Shown: positions 36,797 to 45,458, counted from the first letter of the stretch. The stretch: 64,000 nucleotides of DNA from Lachnospiraceae bacterium (GCA_023664345.1 JAMPFQ010000019.1:18213-82212), one strand, 5' to 3'. The notes: generated from the letters alone by a model not told the origin. Made by a program: numbers and translations.

Positions 36797-36797
36797 T

Positions 36798-37568
36798 CTA
36801 TTCCTCCTTCCGTAAAATATCGACAAATGTCATTGCATCTTCTGTGATAAATTTTGACTCCGCTATAAAGCGGATGTCGTATTGGATACTTCTCTTTTCT
36901 GCCGCTCTGATCATCTTCTTTTTATCAATCGCTCCAAGGCGCACTAAATTCTGATAGATCCGCACCAATTCCTGTAACGCCACCGGATATCCGTTCCTGG
37001 TGACCGAAAAATACAGATCCACGAATGCCTTTTCTATCGTGGCAATATTGTCACTGCTATACTCAAAATTCTCCGTTGTATACAATACGACCTGTGTTTT
37101 CTTATCACCTGTCAAAACACTGTTTTCATACTGCTCTTTCAGCCTGGCCGGTTCCACGACCTGAAGACCGGCCTCTCCCAGAACGCTCTCGACCTCCTCT
37201 CTGGCTGCCCGCTCCGCAAATATGATCAAAGGATACTGCTCCGGTACATGCTGCATATATTTTAACAATATATCCACACCGGATATATAATAATTGAATC
37301 CAGCCTCATCAAGCAGTACCGCAGCATCCTGCGCGGCTGCAAACAATACTGTGTTATTTTTGCCTTTCCATTCATTAAGTGAATAAACGCCATTCCTGAT
37401 CCTTTTCAAATATCCGTTTTCCACTAACTTTGAGAGATACCAATATAAAGTTGTTCGCTTCATCCCCGGAAAAATATTTTGAACATCATCCGTGTAAAAG
37501 GTGATCTGTCCCTCCATTTCCTGTTCTATACTATAATATATCTTTTCCATCGCGGAAGTCTGCGCCAT
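36798..37568 (-). CDS. AbiEi-like type IV antitoxin
   Basis: 256 residues from MAQTSAMEKIYYS at 37568, with GGAGG eight bases upstream. An N-terminal winged helix (DVQNIFPGMKRTTLYWYLSKL, residues about 26-46, and RIRNGVYSLNEW) precedes an alpha/beta domain with DEAGFNYYISGVDILLKY. In AbiE systems this protein represses its operon and neutralises the AbiEii nucleotidyltransferase. The gene is directly followed by the broken toxin. Lower GC than neighbours suggests transfer. Confidence 0.82.
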   Translation of the reverse strand: MAQTSAMEKIYYSIEQEMEGQITFYTDDVQNIFPGMKRTTLYWYLSKLVENGYLKRIRNGVYSLNEWKGKNNTVLFAAAQDAAVLLDEAGFNYYISGVDILLKYMQHVPEQYPLIIFAERAAREEVESVLGEAGLQVVEPARLKEQYENSVLTGDKKTQVVLYTTENFEYSSDNIATIEKAFVDLYFSVTRNGYPVALQELVRIYQNLVRLGAIDKKKMIRAAEKRSIQYDIRFIAESKFITEDAMTFVDILRKEE

Positions 37569-37672
37569 GACTGTTACCTCCATTCCAAGACAATTATAAC
37601 ACACTATTTTACAATTTCAAAGAAAAAATCGCAAATATCGGCTTTGCGAGTATTTCTATGAACACAAGATTC

Positions 37673-38578
37673 TCACCAGGGAAGATACACCGAAAAAACG
37701 CTCCCTTCCCCAGGCCGGGAGGACACTTTAACATACCCTCCCTCTCCGGCCAGTATTTCCCTGGCAAGATAGAGCCCTATCCCCACGCCCTCCGTGCCGA
37801 CAGCGACGCCCCGGTAAAACCGGGAAAATATTTTAGCCTGTTCCTCTTCGGGGATTCCCATGCCTGTATCGCTGACCCGGATGCAGCAAAAAAGTTCAAA
37901 AAGGCATATACCCAGAGTAACGCTGCCTTTCTCGGTATACTTGATGGCGTTATCCACGATATTGACCACTGCTTCCTCTGTCCATTTTTCATCAAAGACC
38001 GCAAAACGTCCGTCTTCCGTCTGCTCCAGAATCAGCTGCAGGCCTTTCTCCTCCGCTTTCGGCAGCATCTCGAAAGCGACTTTTCGCAAAAGCCGGTCCA
38101 CAGAATTTCTCTCCGGCTTTAACTCAAGTATTCCCGTCTCCAGCCGGGACATTTTGACCAATGCGGCAATGAGGAAATTCAACTTTCCCGCCTGCTCGTT
38201 CATGGCCTCGGCATACTGCCTCGCCTCCGGCGGAAGTTCCTGTTCCAGCAATAATTCCGAGTAAAGAGAAAGATTAGAAATGGGCGTCTTCGTCTGGTGG
38301 GAGATATCCGCGATCAGTGTTTTGATCTTTTCTTTTTCGTCCAGCTGCTGCCTCGCGGTGGTCTCCGCCGCAGCCAGATATTCCGCCCACCTGCTTTCCA
38401 GCGCGGACACCATGCTCTCGTCAAAATGTTGTTCCACAAAGACTCCATCCCTGGCATCCGAAAACATCCTGCTCAACCTCCGATATATACTCCGCTGCTT
38501 ATACCGACAGAAAAGGACTGTTCCCACCGCTGTCAAGAGACACACTCCCCATATGACAATTTCCATCTCCTTACTCAT
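37673..38578 (-). CDS. Sensor histidine kinase
   Basis: 301 residues from MSKEMEIVIWG at 38578 (AAGGAG five bases upstream), overlapping the response regulator by eight bases. One clear membrane helix (about 5-24), no sizeable external domain, then the H-box LIADISHQTKTPISNLSLY near 95 and the ATPase with NIVDNAIKYTEKG, DTGMGIPEEEQ and GVGIGLYLAREI. Short sensing regions of this type occur in kinases that listen to an associated ABC permease. Ends with SVYLPW. Confidence 0.92.
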   Translation of the reverse strand: MSKEMEIVIWGVCLLTAVGTVLFCRYKQRSIYRRLSRMFSDARDGVFVEQHFDESMVSALESRWAEYLAAAETTARQQLDEKEKIKTLIADISHQTKTPISNLSLYSELLLEQELPPEARQYAEAMNEQAGKLNFLIAALVKMSRLETGILELKPERNSVDRLLRKVAFEMLPKAEEKGLQLILEQTEDGRFAVFDEKWTEEAVVNIVDNAIKYTEKGSVTLGICLFELFCCIRVSDTGMGIPEEEQAKIFSRFYRGVAVGTEGVGIGLYLAREILAGEGGYVKVSSRPGEGSVFSVYLPW

Positions 38579-39278
38579 AAGGCTCCTTTTTCCACACATA
38601 GCCCACACCGTACACCGTTTTAATATACGGTTGGGCGGACATCTTGTCTCTCAGACGCTTTACTGCCACCGACAGAGCGTTTTCATCCACATACTCCGCC
38701 CCGTCAGTCCAGATCCGGTCGATCAATCTGTCCCTGCTCAGAGTGATCCCACGATTCCCGATAAAATATCGGAGCAGTTTCTGTTCCGTCCTGCTGAGTT
38801 CCACAGCCTGTCCATTCACATAAAAACGCATCCTCTCAAAGTCAAGATCATACTCTCCAAACACGATATGACTGCTGTTTCGTTCCTCGTCGGCACTGGG
38901 CAATTCCCTCTGTCTCCTCCGCAGCGCCGCCGTCACTCTGGCCCTGAGGACAGCCAGGCTGAATGGTTTCGTGATATAATCCTCCGCCCCCTGTTCCAGC
39001 CCCGCCACGATATCCATTTCCATATCGTTGGCCGTCAGCATAATCACAGGGATATGCCAGGTTTCTTTCACTTTTTTCAAAAAGTCAAATCCGTTTCCAT
39101 CAGGCAGATTGACATCCAGCAAAAGCAGCGGCATCTCTTCCTCACCCCATGCCTCCAGACGCCCCGCTGCTTCCGCCAGTGTCCCGCAGCTTTCCGTCCG
39201 TACCTTGGGCGACACCAGTGCGCGGCACAGTCCTTTCGCCAGGGAAATATCATCCTCCACGATCAATATATGATCCAC
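38571..39278 (-). CDS. OmpR-family response regulator
   Basis: 235 residues. Receiver domain with ILIVEDDISLAKG at the N-terminus, phospho-acceptor Asp in LLLLDVNLPDGNGF near 55 and the KPF lysine near 103; the C-terminal winged helix runs from ELSRTEQKLLRYFIGNRG to YVDENALSVAVKRLRDKM. Partner of the overlapping kinase. The promoter region (39279-39344) is short. Confidence 0.94.
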   Translation of the reverse strand: MDHILIVEDDISLAKGLCRALVSPKVRTESCGTLAEAAGRLEAWGEEEMPLLLLDVNLPDGNGFDFLKKVKETWHIPVIMLTANDMEMDIVAGLEQGAEDYITKPFSLAVLRARVTAALRRRQRELPSADEERNSSHIVFGEYDLDFERMRFYVNGQAVELSRTEQKLLRYFIGNRGITLSRDRLIDRIWTDGAEYVDENALSVAVKRLRDKMSAQPYIKTVYGVGYVWKKEPYE

Positions 39279-39344
39279 TTTAACGCATCTCCATTTCTTT
39301 CAGACCGGCGCCATTTCAACCATGATAACATAACTTCTCATTTT

Positions 39345-39384
39345 AAAAAAGATGCAATCCCACTGTGGGAATCGCATCTTTTTT
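39345..39384. terminator. Bidirectional intrinsic terminator after GH88
   Basis: AAAAAAGATGC...TCCCA and TGGGA...GCATCTTTTTT form a long near-perfect stem with A and T tracts; it ends the sugar operon and shields the response-regulator promoter. Confidence 0.92.
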
Positions 39385-39405
39385 CAATGCCCATCTTTCA
39401 TATTC

Positions 39406-40575
39406 CTACCAGTACAGTTCCCAATCCCTGCTCATCCTGGTCAGGGCTTCCATGTAGAAATAATCGCCCCAGGAGTTGCACTCGTCCACGCCGTAATGAT
39501 TGCAGGTATTATAGGGCGAGTGATTGGAATAGGTGCTGTGCAGCACCAGGCCGTTGGAAATCTCCATATCTTTCACTGCGTAATCATCGTACACCGATTT
39601 CATGATGCGGGAAGCAATCTTCCGGTAATGCTCCGCCTCTTCCGGTTCCAGATACTTGCTCATCTCCAGCATCCCGCAGGCCGCTATGGACGCGGAGGAA
39701 GAATCCCTGGGCTGGTCGTCGCCGTCTGTGAACTCCAGATCCCAGTAAGGAACCAGGTCTTTGGGAAGATGCTCCAGGAAATACTCCGTCACCCGGCGGA
39801 ACAGCTCAATGTATTCTTTCCTTCCGGTGTACTTGTACGCCAGCGCCATGCCGTACACGCCCCATGCCTGACCTCTGGCCCAGGCGGAACCGTCACGGTA
39901 ACCCTGACAGGTAGCGCCATGATCCGGCGCTCCCGTTTCCATATTGAAAAAGAAAGTATGCCAGGTAGAATAATCCTCACGGATCACATTGGCCACCGCC
40001 GTATGGATATGCTTTTCCGCAATGTCACGATATTTCTGATCTCCAGTCTCCTCAGAAGCCCAATAAAGCAGGGGCAGGTTCAGCAGACAGTCTATGATCA
40101 GACGGTAATTTTCCGGCGCGTCCATGGGACCCCAGGCCTGGATAAACTCTCCTACAGGGTGATATCTGGTGATCAGCTGATCCGCCGCCTTGATCGCCGC
40201 CTCTTTCCCTTCTTCACTTCCGATCAGCTTATATGCTGCCACACAGGAGGGGGAGTAGAGGAATCCCATATCGTGATGGTCCACCTCAATCTTATTGTCG
40301 ATACGGTCCAGAAAGCTTTTTACCTGCACTTCGCCCGCTTTCTTCAGGCGCTCGTCTCTGGAAAATTCATAGGCAAGCCATACCTCGCCCGTCCAGAAAC
40401 CACAGGTCCAGTAATTATTTTCAATGGGAGGATAAAAACCGTTCACGCTGTACGCCTGCTGGAACTTATCCGTAAATTCCGGCAGGATATGAAGAATCTG
40501 CTCATTACAAAACTCCAGCGCTTTCCGGATCTCCTCCTTCGTGATCTCAGGATATCCCTCAAATGTGATCCCCAT
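39406..40575 (-). CDS. Glycoside hydrolase family 88 (unsaturated glucuronyl hydrolase type)
   Basis: 389 residues from MGITFEGYPEITK at 40575 (AAGGAGG upstream). The alpha/alpha-barrel signatures are NYWTCGFWTGEVWLAYE near 55, the conserved Asp in DHHDMGFLY near 100, and RDGSAWARGQAWGVYGMALAY near 225. GH88 enzymes add water to the 4,5-unsaturated uronate left by polysaccharide lyases. No signal peptide, so substrate must be imported, which fits the ABC importer in the same operon. Last gene of the operon, followed by a strong terminator. Confidence 0.92.
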   Translation of the reverse strand: MGITFEGYPEITKEEIRKALEFCNEQILHILPEFTDKFQQAYSVNGFYPPIENNYWTCGFWTGEVWLAYEFSRDERLKKAGEVQVKSFLDRIDNKIEVDHHDMGFLYSPSCVAAYKLIGSEEGKEAAIKAADQLITRYHPVGEFIQAWGPMDAPENYRLIIDCLLNLPLLYWASEETGDQKYRDIAEKHIHTAVANVIREDYSTWHTFFFNMETGAPDHGATCQGYRDGSAWARGQAWGVYGMALAYKYTGRKEYIELFRRVTEYFLEHLPKDLVPYWDLEFTDGDDQPRDSSSASIAACGMLEMSKYLEPEEAEHYRKIASRIMKSVYDDYAVKDMEISNGLVLHSTYSNHSPYNTCNHYGVDECNSWGDYFYMEALTRMSRDWELYW

Positions 40576-40779
40576 TCTGCGCCTCCTTATCTTATATCTT
40601 ATACATCTCTGCACACTTCCTGCCATGCCGCCTGCGGCGGCACAAACAAATCCCACGGAACCTAATCGGTTCCGGGAAGAACGTCAAGCGAACTTGTTCG
40701 CTTGGCGCTCTTCAGTGTGAGATTTGGAGTTTCTCCGCGAAGCAGCCCTTGCTGCGAGCGGTTAGAAGTACTTTTCACG
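40576..40779 (-). other. Stem-loop-rich spacer between permease and GH88
   Basis: No gene. Perfect stems at 40626-40642 (TGCCGCC/GGCGGCA), 40657-40673 (GGAACC/GGTTCC) and 40685-40704 (CAAGCGAAC/GTTCGCTTG), with a further GCAGC/GCTGC-like stem near 40742. None has a U-tract, so these are more likely RNA processing or stability elements than terminators. Confidence 0.6.
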
Positions 40780-41619
40780 CTATCCTTTTAACCCCGTAGA
40801 CGCCACGCCTTCCACAAAATACTTCTGCAGGATCAGGAACACGATCAGCACCGGGATCAATGACAGCACGGAACCTGCCATAATCAGGCCATAGTCAGAG
40901 GAATACTGGCTGATGAACATTTTCAGTCCCAGCTGGATGGTCTTCTTCTCCTGTGTCTTTAAATAGATCAAAGGCCCAAGGTAGTCGTTCCAGGTAGCCA
41001 CAAACGTGAAAATCGTCAGCGTGGACAGCGCCGGTTTTGACAGCGGCAGCATAATGCTGGCATAGATCCTGTACTCACTCATGCCATCGATCCTGGCCGC
41101 CTCGCAGAGATCATCAGGAATGCCCTCATAGAACTGCTTCATCATGAACACACCGAAAGCGGAAAACGCCTGCAGACAGATGATAGCGAGCAGCTTATCA
41201 TTCAGGCCCATCTTTCTCATCATGATGAACTGAGGCACCATGTATACCTGCCAGGGCATCGCGATGGTGGCGATATAGGCAAGGAACAGCGCGTTCTTAT
41301 GCCGGAAGTTCAGCTTTGCGAAAGAGTATGCCGCGAAGCTGCTGGTCAATAATTGCAGCAGTGTCACCACGATGGTCAGGAACACTGTGTTTTCCACAAA
41401 TTTCAAAAACGGAATCTTCGTCCAGATATCCGCGTAGTTGCTCCACCTGGGATTTTCCGGAATCCACACAAAGGGATTCATCTGGAATACTTCACGGTCG
41501 CTCTTGATCGACGCGGAAAGCATCCAAAGGAACGGAATCACCATGATGAGCGCGATCAAGATCAAAATAACATATACGATCACTTTGCCTGCAATGGCTT
41601 TTTTATGTGCTGATTTCAT
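40780..41619 (-). CDS. Carbohydrate ABC transporter permease (MalG type)
   Basis: 279 residues, six membrane segments. N-terminal basic tail then VIVYVILILIALIMVIPFLWMLSAS; the EAA loop is EAARIDGMSEYRIYASIMLPLSKPAL near 190, which docks the ATPase. It pairs with the MalF-type permease upstream. No ATPase gene is in the operon, as is usual for such importers sharing a MsmX/UgpC-type ATPase. Ribosome site GGAGG. Confidence 0.93.
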   Translation of the reverse strand: MKSAHKKAIAGKVIVYVILILIALIMVIPFLWMLSASIKSDREVFQMNPFVWIPENPRWSNYADIWTKIPFLKFVENTVFLTIVVTLLQLLTSSFAAYSFAKLNFRHKNALFLAYIATIAMPWQVYMVPQFIMMRKMGLNDKLLAIICLQAFSAFGVFMMKQFYEGIPDDLCEAARIDGMSEYRIYASIMLPLSKPALSTLTIFTFVATWNDYLGPLIYLKTQEKKTIQLGLKMFISQYSSDYGLIMAGSVLSLIPVLIVFLILQKYFVEGVASTGLKG

Positions 41620-41651
41620 ATATTGAGCACCTCCGTTTCGAGACTGTTGAT

Positions 41652-42443
41652 TTATTCCACATTATACCCGTACACCTCGATCTGGCTCAGCGCCGGAAAG
41701 GGGGACGGATCGTCTGCTTTGATCAGTTTACAGAGTTCTATCCAGGTGATCTCCTTTTCAGGAAAAGCCAGTATATGCGCCTTTGTTGACTTTTCCAGGG
41801 AAAACTCCTGTGAACTTCCATCTGAAAAATTTAAAGTGACCTGTGTCCACCAGTTGTCATGGGGGAAATCGGAGCGGGTATAGAGGACTACCTTGTCCGT
41901 TCTGACCTTTCTCCCGAAATCCACTTTCATGGACGCATCGTCCTGCCTGTTGATCCCCCAGGATTCATAGGGCCACTGTCCATGGGAAAGATTTGCCCTC
42001 ACGCCGTCAATGGCGTTCTTGGCCGCAAACACGGATTCACCCCTGGTCTCCACATTGGCCGTGGCATGGGGAAAACAGGGAACGTCGCAATGCTGATCTG
42101 CGGGATTCAGCGCAAGATTCCTGTACGCCCGGACTTCATCCTCCCTTGCCATTTCCGCATAGATATAATGCCTGTTCCCGGCAAATACCTTGGGCGAATA
42201 GCTGACGCGCTTCTCCCCGAAAGGCACATAGTAGGATACATTGTCAGTGACATAGACGAACGCAGAACCCAGCGCATCATCTACCTGCCAGTTCACATAA
42301 ATATTTTTGTCCGAGGTCTCCAGGACGATCCTGTCGCCCTCCTGATACTCATGCATACATACCAGATCCACAAAATCTTCCCCGCTGCTGACGCAGATCG
42401 TGTTGTCGTTCTTATCGATAACCTTTAAAGCTAAAACTGCCAT
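41652..42443 (-). CDS. Discoidin/galactose-binding-like protein of the GH88 operon
   Basis: 263 residues, no signal peptide or membrane helix. The N-terminal part (1-95) is beta-rich; the C-terminal part (about 130-263) resembles an F5/8 type C carbohydrate-binding fold: NAIDGVRANLSHGQWPYESWG, VDFGRKVRTDKVVLYTRSDF, and the terminal IEVYGYNVE strand. It lies between the two permease genes, an unusual position. Cytoplasmic location is implied, so it may bind or process an imported sugar. Function not established. Confidence 0.6.
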   Translation of the reverse strand: MAVLALKVIDKNDNTICVSSGEDFVDLVCMHEYQEGDRIVLETSDKNIYVNWQVDDALGSAFVYVTDNVSYYVPFGEKRVSYSPKVFAGNRHYIYAEMAREDEVRAYRNLALNPADQHCDVPCFPHATANVETRGESVFAAKNAIDGVRANLSHGQWPYESWGINRQDDASMKVDFGRKVRTDKVVLYTRSDFPHDNWWTQVTLNFSDGSSQEFSLEKSTKAHILAFPEKEITWIELCKLIKADDPSPFPALSQIEVYGYNVE

Positions 42444-42465
42444 TTTATTCCCATGCCTTTCCGCC

Positions 42466-43530
42466 TTAGGCGCGTTCTTTCTTTGCCTGTCCCCTGAACT
42501 GGATAATGGTCACTACCAATACCATCAGGAACAATACCATTGCCACCGCGCTGGAATATCCCAGATCCCAGTCAATGAAAGCTTTCTGGTAAATATAGTA
42601 GACCAGGACCGTAGCGGAGGTCGTCAGTTCGCCGCTTCCGCCGCCGGCCAGCATGATGGCTACATCATACACTTTGAAGCAGTTGATGGTCAGCATAACG
42701 ACTACAAAGAATGTGGTGGAGGAAAGCTGCGGCCAGGTCACATAGCGGAACTTATTCCACGTTCCCGCTCCGTCCAGGCTAGCTGCTTCGTATAATTCCG
42801 CGGAAATACCCTGCAGGCCTGCCAGATAGATCACCATGTAATAACCCATGAATTTCCATACGCTGAACAGGATCATGGAGAAGAGCACCAGGCCGCCGCT
42901 GAACCACTGAGGCAGATTTTCCTGCGCTACATTGAATACATTGTATAATATGTTATTGATAGGTCCCTTGGAGGGATGGAACAGCATCTTCCAAACGGAA
43001 GTGATCGCTACCAGGGACGCAACATAGGGGAAAAAGGAAAGGGTCCTGAAAATGCCTCTTCCTATTACTTTCTGATTTAACACGATCGCAAGCGCCAGAG
43101 ACGCGATCATCGTAAGCGGTACGGTACCAATACAATAGATAATGGTATTCTTCAATGCCGCGTTGAAGAAAGTATCATCCGTAAGCCTTGTAAAATTACT
43201 GAAACCTGCCCACTGAATGGGATTGCTTCCGTCCCACTTTAAAAATGCCAGTGCAAAAGCAAACACGATAGGGATCAGGGTAAACACGCAGAACCCGATA
43301 AAGTTCGGCGCGATAAAGGAATATGCCACCAGATCCCTCTTGGTCTCACGGCTTAAGATCCTGCCGGATTTTATCTTATCAATCTGACGGTTATAGTTTC
43401 CGATCTGAGCGATCATCTTTCTTTTTTTCTTATCGTCTGTCTCTGTCCTGACATCCGCGATCAACTTAGTCAGCTCACTCTGCAGGCTCTGGACCTTTGC
43501 CTCCTTTTGAGCTCCGTCTAACTTCGGCAT
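42466..43530 (-). CDS. Sugar ABC transporter permease (MalF type)
   Basis: 354 residues from MPKLDGAQKEAKVQ at 43530 (AAGGAGG upstream). An N-terminal cytoplasmic helical extension of about 75 residues, rich in Lys/Asp/Gln, precedes the six-helix permease core, which begins VAYSFIAPNFIGFCVFTLIP. The EAA loop is YEAASLDGAGTWNKFRYVTWP near 255. Extensions of this length are not part of the standard MalF core. It follows the binding-protein gene after a non-terminating hairpin (43611-43639). Confidence 0.92.
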   Translation of the reverse strand: MPKLDGAQKEAKVQSLQSELTKLIADVRTETDDKKKRKMIAQIGNYNRQIDKIKSGRILSRETKRDLVAYSFIAPNFIGFCVFTLIPIVFAFALAFLKWDGSNPIQWAGFSNFTRLTDDTFFNAALKNTIIYCIGTVPLTMIASLALAIVLNQKVIGRGIFRTLSFFPYVASLVAITSVWKMLFHPSKGPINNILYNVFNVAQENLPQWFSGGLVLFSMILFSVWKFMGYYMVIYLAGLQGISAELYEAASLDGAGTWNKFRYVTWPQLSSTTFFVVVMLTINCFKVYDVAIMLAGGGSGELTTSATVLVYYIYQKAFIDWDLGYSSAVAMVLFLMVLVVTIIQFRGQAKKERA

Positions 43531-43610
43531 ACAAACTGCCTCCTTTCCCGATTCATGCACCCTCATAATCTACGGGAACATATTGGTCTTATAATTTCCT
43601 GTTCGATAAG

Positions 43611-43639
43611 CAAGGGGCCGCTTTTCGGACGACCCCTTG
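43611..43639 (-). other. Intercistronic stem-loop after the binding-protein gene
   Basis: CAAGGGG/CCCCTTG with a 15-base loop and no U-tract. Such hairpins after binding-protein genes usually protect the upstream message and lower expression of the permeases. Confidence 0.65.
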
Positions 43640-43700
43640 TGTCATTTTATATCTGTTGCTGCTCATTCAGCAGCCAAAGTACTTACACTGCCGATTCCGA

Positions 43701-45068
43701 TCACTTGCCCTGGATCTTCTGAACTTCCTCGTTCATCTTGGCAATGCCCTCGTCTATGGTCATCTCACCGGTCATGATGGAACCGTGATAAGAATCCAGT
43801 ACGGAGTTGATCTCAGATACGTTCTCACCGTAAGGCACTTCCAGATACAGGTTGGATACGGTCAGCGCTTCCTTGCTCTCTGCGTCCTGAGGGAAGCCGT
43901 CCAGACCTGCGATCATATCTTTCACTTCATCTGTCATGATCGCGGGGAAGTTACCGGAGGAAGCCATGACTGCTGCGCCTTCTTCACCGCTCACCCACTT
44001 AACGAACTCCCATGCCGCATCGGGTGCATCAGATACTGTGGTCACGGAAAGACCTGTGATGGTACCCAGAGTGGAACCCGGCTCCACGCCCTCCGCATGA
44101 GGATACTTCACAATCCCCCAGTTGCCGCACAGGTCAGCATCATAATCACCGTTCTGCAGGCTGCTGATCATGGTCGCGATATACCAGGAACCCATATTCA
44201 TCATAGCCACATCGCCGCCGGAGAATGCTGCGGAGTAATGCAGACCCTCTGTCTTCAGATCGGTGTACTTTCTGCAGACACCGTCTTTCTCCTGATTCAG
44301 AACCATCTCATAATAAGGCTTGAATGCGGAATACTCGCCATCCAGAATGGTATGCTCGCCGTCCAGTACACCGAACAGCTGAACGTCAGATCTCCATGTA
44401 TGGTAATGAGTGCCATACACCTGAGCGCCAAATGTATTATCAGTCATCTGTCTTGCCAGAGCATCATATTCTTCAAAGGTCATGTCGTTGGTGGGATAAG
44501 CAACTTCCTTTGCGTCAAACAGATCCTTGTTGTAGAACACTACCCAAAAGTCATTTCTGAAAGGCAGTTCATACAGTTTGCCGTCAACCACCACCTGATC
44601 GGTAGCGCCTGCGTACTGAGCCAGATCAACGCCGTCAGCCGCGATGTAATCATCCAGCGCCAGAATCGCGTTCTTCTGTACCAGAGTCGCATATCCGGGA
44701 ACGTCCTTGATGGTGACAACGTCGAAATCAGAACCGGAACCGGAAAGTTCGGTTGCCAGAACGGTCATGTAATCTGTGGAACCAAGGTCTACCATCTCAA
44801 TGGTAACTCCCTCATGGCTTGCTTCATAAGCTGCTTTGATGTCTCCCCAATACTGAGTGGTAGACTCATCCCAGATCGCCCACTTCAAGGTCACAGGCTC
44901 TGTGGAAGCCGCAGCGGAACTTGCTGCCGCGCTGGACTGAGCGGTGCTTGCCTGGCTGCTCGCCGGTGCGCTGCTGGAAGCGCTGCCATCGTCACCGCTG
45001 CCGCATCCGGCCAGCAGAGTGGTCATCATTGCAGCAGTCAGCATTACACTTAATACTTTCTTTTTCAT
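43701..45068 (-). CDS. Extracellular sugar-binding lipoprotein
   Basis: 455 residues. Lipoprotein signal peptide with lipobox LLAGC (cysteine near 22), a Ser/Ala-rich linker (about 25-55), then a family-1 solute-binding domain starting TLKWAIWDESTTQYWGDIK and containing FRNDFWVVFYNKDLFD. It captures an oligosaccharide outside the membrane and hands it to the two permeases. Given the GH88 enzyme, a unsaturated uronate-containing oligosaccharide is a reasonable guess. Ribosome site AGGAGG. Confidence 0.94.
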   Translation of the reverse strand: MKKKVLSVMLTAAMMTTLLAGCGSGDDGSASSSAPASSQASTAQSSAAASSAAASTEPVTLKWAIWDESTTQYWGDIKAAYEASHEGVTIEMVDLGSTDYMTVLATELSGSGSDFDVVTIKDVPGYATLVQKNAILALDDYIAADGVDLAQYAGATDQVVVDGKLYELPFRNDFWVVFYNKDLFDAKEVAYPTNDMTFEEYDALARQMTDNTFGAQVYGTHYHTWRSDVQLFGVLDGEHTILDGEYSAFKPYYEMVLNQEKDGVCRKYTDLKTEGLHYSAAFSGGDVAMMNMGSWYIATMISSLQNGDYDADLCGNWGIVKYPHAEGVEPGSTLGTITGLSVTTVSDAPDAAWEFVKWVSGEEGAAVMASSGNFPAIMTDEVKDMIAGLDGFPQDAESKEALTVSNLYLEVPYGENVSEINSVLDSYHGSIMTGEMTIDEGIAKMNEEVQKIQGK

Positions 45069-45124
45069 ACAAATATCCTCCTGACTTTACTGGCCCGCTC
45101 CAGGCAGGCCGCGTTGTTCATTAC

Positions 45125-45153
45125 GATATAAGTATATGAAAAGAAAGGTACAA
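45125..45153 (-). promoter_or_regulatory. Promoter of the sugar ABC/GH88 operon
   Basis: On the minus strand TTGTAC, 17-bp spacer, TATATC, about 50 bases before the binding-protein start. The poor boxes suggest an activated promoter. Confidence 0.55.
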
Positions 45154-45181
45154 ATTACATGGAAAAAATTAAAATTACATG
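45152..45181 (-). promoter_or_regulatory. Direct repeats upstream of the sugar-operon promoter
   Basis: Two copies of CATGTAATTT (minus strand) exactly 20 bp apart, the nearer one touching the -35 box. Two-turn spacing next to a weak -35 is the layout of activator sites, for example AraC-family. Confidence 0.55.
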
Positions 45182-45213
45182 AACTATTTATTCAAATTTC
45201 CTTTGTGCAATCT

Positions 45214-45227
45214 TGAAAACGCTTTCA
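45214..45227. promoter_or_regulatory. CcpA catabolite-responsive element (cre)
   Basis: TGAAAACGCTTTCA fits the cre consensus TGWAARCGYTWNCA at every position. It lies about 145 bases before the binding-protein gene; CcpA with Ser-phosphorylated HPr or Crh would bind here. Confidence 0.88.
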
Positions 45228-45399
45228 TATAATGTATTATTTTTAGGTTTCATGCACTTTTTTATTGTCGGTACAAAACCATTTCTTCCAGATCGTTACC
45301 ACACTCATATCGTGACAGATATGATGCAACCAGATCCGGTTTTTATTGTTAAAATACCACGATTTTATTTTCTTTACTACTTATTTCATGCATATGGGC

Positions 45400-45437
45400 T
45401 TGACACATCTGATATATCTGTATATAATTAATATACA
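45400..45437 (+). promoter_or_regulatory. Consensus promoter with overlapping palindromic operator (GntR operon)
   Basis: TTGACA (45400-45405), 17-bp spacer, TATAAT (45423-45428): both boxes are perfect. The inverted repeat TGTATAT/ATATACA (45419-45437) covers the -10, a likely site for the GntR protein to repress its own operon. Confidence 0.88.
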
Positions 45438-45458
45438 CAGTTTTGCGGAGGTGATGAC

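Larger units (their letters stand above)
45069..45458. promoter_or_regulatory. Control region between the sugar operon and the GntR operon
   Basis: No gene. It contains a minus-strand promoter TTGTAC (45148-45153)/TATATC (45125-45130), two direct repeats AAATTACATG at 45152 and 45172, a perfect cre at 45214-45227, and the plus-strand GntR promoter and operator at 45400-45437. Confidence 0.8.

Noticed and set aside
45214-45234. Promoter TTGAAA/TATAAT on the plus strand
   Set aside because: The boxes are only nine bases apart; the sequence is better explained as a cre.
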